This document shows positions 61,272 to 64,000 of a stretch of DNA of 64,000 nt, piece after piece (the stretch's first letter is position 1; the number at the start of each line of letters is the position of its first letter). The stretch lies in the NCBI RefSeq assembly GCF_017872555.1, contig NZ_JAEDOX010000001.1, forward strand, positions 1,302,001 through 1,366,000. The letters are read 5' to 3'. The position numbers and the translations under genes are program-made. The notes beneath the pieces were generated by a model, which ran no database searches, was not told the DNA's origin, and saw only the letters and a program-made list of their open reading frames with translations. The stretch comes from Ruegeria sp. HKCCSA071 (GTDB taxonomy: Bacteria; Pseudomonadota; Alphaproteobacteria; Rhodobacterales; Rhodobacteraceae).

Positions 61272-62374
61272 TGGATACTAAAAAGCTAGCCGTTCAACTT
61301 TGGCACGCCGGAGTTGAGGCTGTTGACGGATATGCCGCCACCGAAGCCGCCCTGCCCGACATCCCGAAACCGGATCGTATTCTGGCCGTAGGCAAGCCCG
61401 CCGCCGCCATGGCACGGGCAGCCTTGGCGCGGTTCGGCGCAATTCCCACGCTTGTCGTGACCAAGGACGATCACGGTCGGGACTTGCCGGACACTGTCGA
61501 GGTGATCGAAGCCTCGCACCCGGTTCCGGACAACCGCAGCCTTGCGGGTGGGCACGCTCTGCGTAAGGCGCTGGAACAGATGGAACCCGGATCACATGTA
61601 CTGCTTTTGGTTTCGGGTGGCGCGTCTTCGTTGGCCGAGGACCTTTTGCCCGGAAAATCACTGAGCGATCTCGAAGCATTGAACCGCAGGTTGCTGTCAG
61701 AAGGGATGGATATCGGCGCGATGAACGCTGAGCGGCGCAAACTGTCCCGCATCAAAGGCGGGGGGTTGCTGTCGCACTTTGCGGGCGCGCGCGCGACTGT
61801 TCTGGCCATCTCGGACGTACCGGGCGACGACCTCAATGTCATTGGATCGGGTATCGGCGCTTTGCCTTCCAGCCACACATTTGAGGCCATCACGCGGATC
61901 GTGGCCTCGAACGCCCATGCCCGCAATGTGGTTGTACAAGCCGCCGAAGCGGCTGGGCTAAAGGTTTGGGCCAATGAAGAGGCGCTGCATGATGACTTTC
62001 TTAAGGTTGCCGCACATCTTGGCCAACTGCTACGCGGCATGGAGAAGGGCGTGATGGTCTTCGGTGGGGAACCGACTGTGGTCTTGCCGGATCACCCTGG
62101 GCGCGGTGGACGAAACCAGGCATTGGCACTTGCACTGGCGCGGGAAATCTCCGGGCAATCAAACCTGACAGTTGTTGTCGGCGGCACGGACGGCACAGAC
62201 GGACCGACCAATGCGGCAGGGGGAATCATTACCGGTGCAACATGGAACGAAAGCGGTATAGCCGCCCTAAAAAAAGCTGACAGCGGATCGTTTCTTGAAA
62301 AAGCCCAAGCCTTGCTAAAAACCGGGCCAACTGGCACCAATGTCATGGACCTGGTTGTCGCAATACGTGGATGA
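61271..62374 (+). CDS. Glycerate 2-kinase (DUF4147/MOFRL family)
   Basis: 367 residues from the ATG at 61271, overlapping the dtd stop by 1 bp. N-terminal DUF4147 domain (ILAVGKPAAAMARAALARF, VVTKDDHGRDLPDTVEVIEASHPVPDNRSLAGGHAL, LLLVSGGASSLAEDLLPGKSLSDLEALNRRLL, LSRIKGGGLLSHFAGA) and C-terminal MOFRL domain (VFGGEPTVVLPDHPGRGGRNQALALALA, VVGGTDGTDGPTNAAGGIITGATW). It phosphorylates D-glycerate to 2-phosphoglycerate, the last step of glycine/serine or hydroxypyruvate routes. No serine-cycle partners are in the window. Confidence 0.95.
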   Translation: MDTKKLAVQLWHAGVEAVDGYAATEAALPDIPKPDRILAVGKPAAAMARAALARFGAIPTLVVTKDDHGRDLPDTVEVIEASHPVPDNRSLAGGHALRKALEQMEPGSHVLLLVSGGASSLAEDLLPGKSLSDLEALNRRLLSEGMDIGAMNAERRKLSRIKGGGLLSHFAGARATVLAISDVPGDDLNVIGSGIGALPSSHTFEAITRIVASNAHARNVVVQAAEAAGLKVWANEEALHDDFLKVAAHLGQLLRGMEKGVMVFGGEPTVVLPDHPGRGGRNQALALALAREISGQSNLTVVVGGTDGTDGPTNAAGGIITGATWNESGIAALKKADSGSFLEKAQALLKTGPTGTNVMDLVVAIRG

Positions 62375-62545
62375 TTTGGCGTATTTCATGCCGCCCCGGA
62401 CCGTAAAGGCTCGGAAACTGGTCTGAAAGACGATTGTATCATAGTATTCTTGTGGAAAGGGCCTCGCACCGAACAAGGTTACTTGCGCTTCGGCCTTCGG
62501 CATTGAGGAGAAATACCCTTGCCCGGCCCGCTGAAATAAGCCAAC

Positions 62546-62563
62546 GTTGACTCATGCGTCAAC
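62546..62563 (+). promoter_or_regulatory. Inverted repeat upstream of the ABC binding-protein gene
   Basis: GTTGAC-TCATGC-GTCAAC, perfect 6-base arms with a 6-base spacer, 45 bp before the start at 62609. It contains TTGAC, which could be a -35 box. A candidate operator for an unknown regulator. Confidence 0.4.
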
Positions 62564-62608
62564 AAAAACCCGAAAAGGGTTAAAACCACTCGATAGGGAG
62601 AATACTCG

Positions 62609-64000
62609 ATGAACGAACAAATCACGCATATGGCCGGTCAGGTCACAGCCGGAAAAATGACCCGCCGCGAATTCATGGGGAAAGCCGCGGCTTTGGGTGT
62701 TTCGGCTGCGATGGCCAGCACAATGTTCGCAGACGCCGCTCGGGCTGCTGGCCCGAAAAAGGGCGGTGATTTGAAATTTGGTCTTCAGGGTGGTGAATCC
62801 ACTAACTCTCTGGACCCGGCGACCTACGCAAGCTCTGTTCCCTTCCAGAACGGCAAACAATTTGGTGACCAGCTTGTCGAAGTTGCACCGGACGGCTCGA
62901 TCGAGCCTCGTCTGGCGGAAAGTGTTGAAGGCAGTGCTGATGCCAAAGTATGGACTTTCAAGCTGCGTCAGGGTGTCGAATTCCACAACGGTAAGACCAT
63001 GACCAGCGAAGACGTGCTGAAAACCATGCAGCGCCACTCGAACGAAGACTCCAAGTCCGGTGCCCTGGGCATCATGAAGGGCATCGAGTCAATGAAAGCT
63101 GACGGTGACAACTTCCAGGTCACCCTGACCGAGGCAAACGCCGACCTGCCTTATCTTATGGCCGACTACCACCTGATCATTCAGCCTGATGGCGGTATGG
63201 ATAATCCTGGAGCGGGTATCGGAACTGGACCGTACAAACTGGAAGTTGACGAACCCGGCGTGCGTCACTTGTTTACAAAGAACGAGAACCACTGGAATTC
63301 TGATTTCGGCAACTTCGACAGTGTCGAAGTCGTCGTCATCAATGACGCAACCGCGCGAACCGCGGCGCTGCAATCCGGACAAGTTCACGCGATCAACCGG
63401 GTCGAGCCGAAAGTCGCCGATCTGCTTGGTCGTGCGCCAAATCTAACGGTTCATTCAACCGCTGGCCGCGGTCACTATGTCTTTATCATGCATTGTGATA
63501 CCGCGCCGTTTGACAACAACGAACTACGCACTGCGTTGAAATACGCCATCAACCGCACAGAACTCGTAGACAAGGTTCTGCGCGGCTATGGCTCGATCGG
63601 GAACGATATGCCAATCAACGCGGCCTATCCACTGTTCGACTCAACCATTGAACAGCGTGAGTTCAGCATCGAAAAAGCAGCCGAGCACTACAAAAAGTCC
63701 GGCCATGATGGTTCGCCGATCATCCTTCGTGTCGCAGATGGCGCGTTTCCAGGAGCCGTTGATGCCGCTGCCCTGTTCCAGCAGACGGCCGCGCAGGCCG
63801 GTATCCCGCTGGAAATCAAGCGCGAACCCAATGATGGCTACTGGTCCGAAGTCTGGAACGTGCAACCCTTCTGCGCTTCTTATTGGGGTGGCCGCCCGGT
63901 GCAGGATCAAATGTACTCGACCGCATACCTGTCGACTGCGGACTGGAACGATACACGGTTCAAAGTTCAGGCCTTTGACGACTTGCTGTTCGCGGCACGT
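62609..64000 (+). CDS. Tat-exported ABC transporter substrate-binding protein (SBP_bac_5), C-terminus cut
   Basis: The frame is open from the ATG at 62609 (AGGGAG eight bases before) to the window edge: 464 residues, incomplete. The N-terminal signal is a Tat type: TRREFMGKAAALGVSAAMAS with the twin Arg near residues 18-19. The mature part is the SBP_bac_5 (DppA/OppA) family: GGDLKFGLQGGESTNSLDPATYASS, LAESVEGSADAKVWTFKLRQGVEFHNGKTMTSEDVLKTMQRH, GIGTGPYKLEVDEPGV, ELRTALKYAINRTELVDKVLRGYGSIGNDMPIN. It binds oligopeptides or other ligands. Genes for its permease and ATPase would follow beyond the window. Typical Roseobacter Tat-exported binding protein. Confidence 0.95.
   Translation, partial: MNEQITHMAGQVTAGKMTRREFMGKAAALGVSAAMASTMFADAARAAGPKKGGDLKFGLQGGESTNSLDPATYASSVPFQNGKQFGDQLVEVAPDGSIEPRLAESVEGSADAKVWTFKLRQGVEFHNGKTMTSEDVLKTMQRHSNEDSKSGALGIMKGIESMKADGDNFQVTLTEANADLPYLMADYHLIIQPDGGMDNPGAGIGTGPYKLEVDEPGVRHLFTKNENHWNSDFGNFDSVEVVVINDATARTAALQSGQVHAINRVEPKVADLLGRAPNLTVHSTAGRGHYVFIMHCDTAPFDNNELRTALKYAINRTELVDKVLRGYGSIGNDMPINAAYPLFDSTIEQREFSIEKAAEHYKKSGHDGSPIILRVADGAFPGAVDAAALFQQTAAQAGIPLEIKREPNDGYWSEVWNVQPFCASYWGGRPVQDQMYSTAYLSTADWNDTRFKVQAFDDLLFAAR

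Noticed and set aside
1..64000. CRISPR arrays, tRNA genes, transposases, phage genes and attachment sites
   Set aside because: None seen by eye: no regularly spaced repeats, no TPsiC-like arm with a matching cloverleaf, no transposase or integrase-type proteins.

Overview
ORGANISM. The window reads as a chromosome segment of a marine alphaproteobacterium of the Rhodobacteraceae (Roseobacter group, Ruegeria-like). This is inferred from the high GC content, the propionyl-CoA carboxylase / methylmalonyl-CoA mutase cluster with a PccR/ScfR-type regulator, the choline sulfatase/dehydrogenase operon, many roseobacter-type small lipoproteins and DUF proteins, and a Tat-exported oligopeptide-type binding protein. 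It is almost fully coding. I see no prophage, transposase, CRISPR array or tRNA gene. LAYOUT. 1-12.8 kb: propionate assimilation, mostly on the minus strand: a TerB-domain protein (cut by the window edge), GNAT and VOC proteins, methylmalonyl-CoA mutase, pccA, small conserved proteins and pccB. A DcaP-type porin and a DUF4174 protein lie inside the cluster on the plus strand. An MFS exporter and pccR follow; TTGCAAA-type repeats lie upstream of pccB and of pccR. 14.2-18.6 kb: DUF465 protein and betI-betC-betA (choline-O-sulfate to betaine aldehyde; no betB in the window). 18.6-23.2 kb: DMT exporter, ArgO-type exporter with divergent LysR regulator, nitroreductase, MFS transporter. 23.3-32.8 kb: YebC, two SLC13/TrkA_C permeases, a class I amidotransferase, a BASS transporter, a large FAD dehydrogenase, a YbaY/META protein, a YmdB-type phosphoesterase. 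33-41.4 kb: 5-FTHF cyclo-ligase/mgtE, guanine deaminase convergent with 8-oxoguanine deaminase, hisN-type phosphatase, PraR-like XRE regulator, quinone oxidoreductase, LysR. 41.5-46.8 kb: DUF1127, Bax-inhibitor-1, lipoprotein, rpmG (L33), a DUF533/TerB protein, then a DUF1326-DUF2182-GYD operon preceded by a perfect 18-bp palindrome. 46.8-47.2 kb: RNase P RNA on the minus strand. 47.3-50.5 kb: amidase, excalibur lipoprotein, gatA-gatC. 50.6-54.5 kb: a small secreted peptide behind tandem inverted repeats, DUF4202, a ceramidase-like membrane protein, a UPF0173 hydrolase, tadA and a divergent pseudouridine synthase. 54.5-60.1 kb: a compact co-directional module: a 29-residue single-TM microprotein, XpaC-like, TelA, DUF2927, SPFH-GYF and a double zinc-ribbon membrane protein. 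60.1-64 kb: nitroreductase, dtd, glycerate 2-kinase, and the start of an ABC binding protein that runs off the window. MOST INTERESTING. The 54.5-60.1 kb module joins the XpaC-TelA pair with an SPFH/zinc-ribbon pair that resembles Bacillus ydjI/ydjG, and looks like a membrane-stress system. The DUF1326-DUF2182-GYD operon, with its cysteine motifs and palindromic operator candidate, is the second candidate for an undescribed system. All function calls come from reading the translated sequences; no database search was run.
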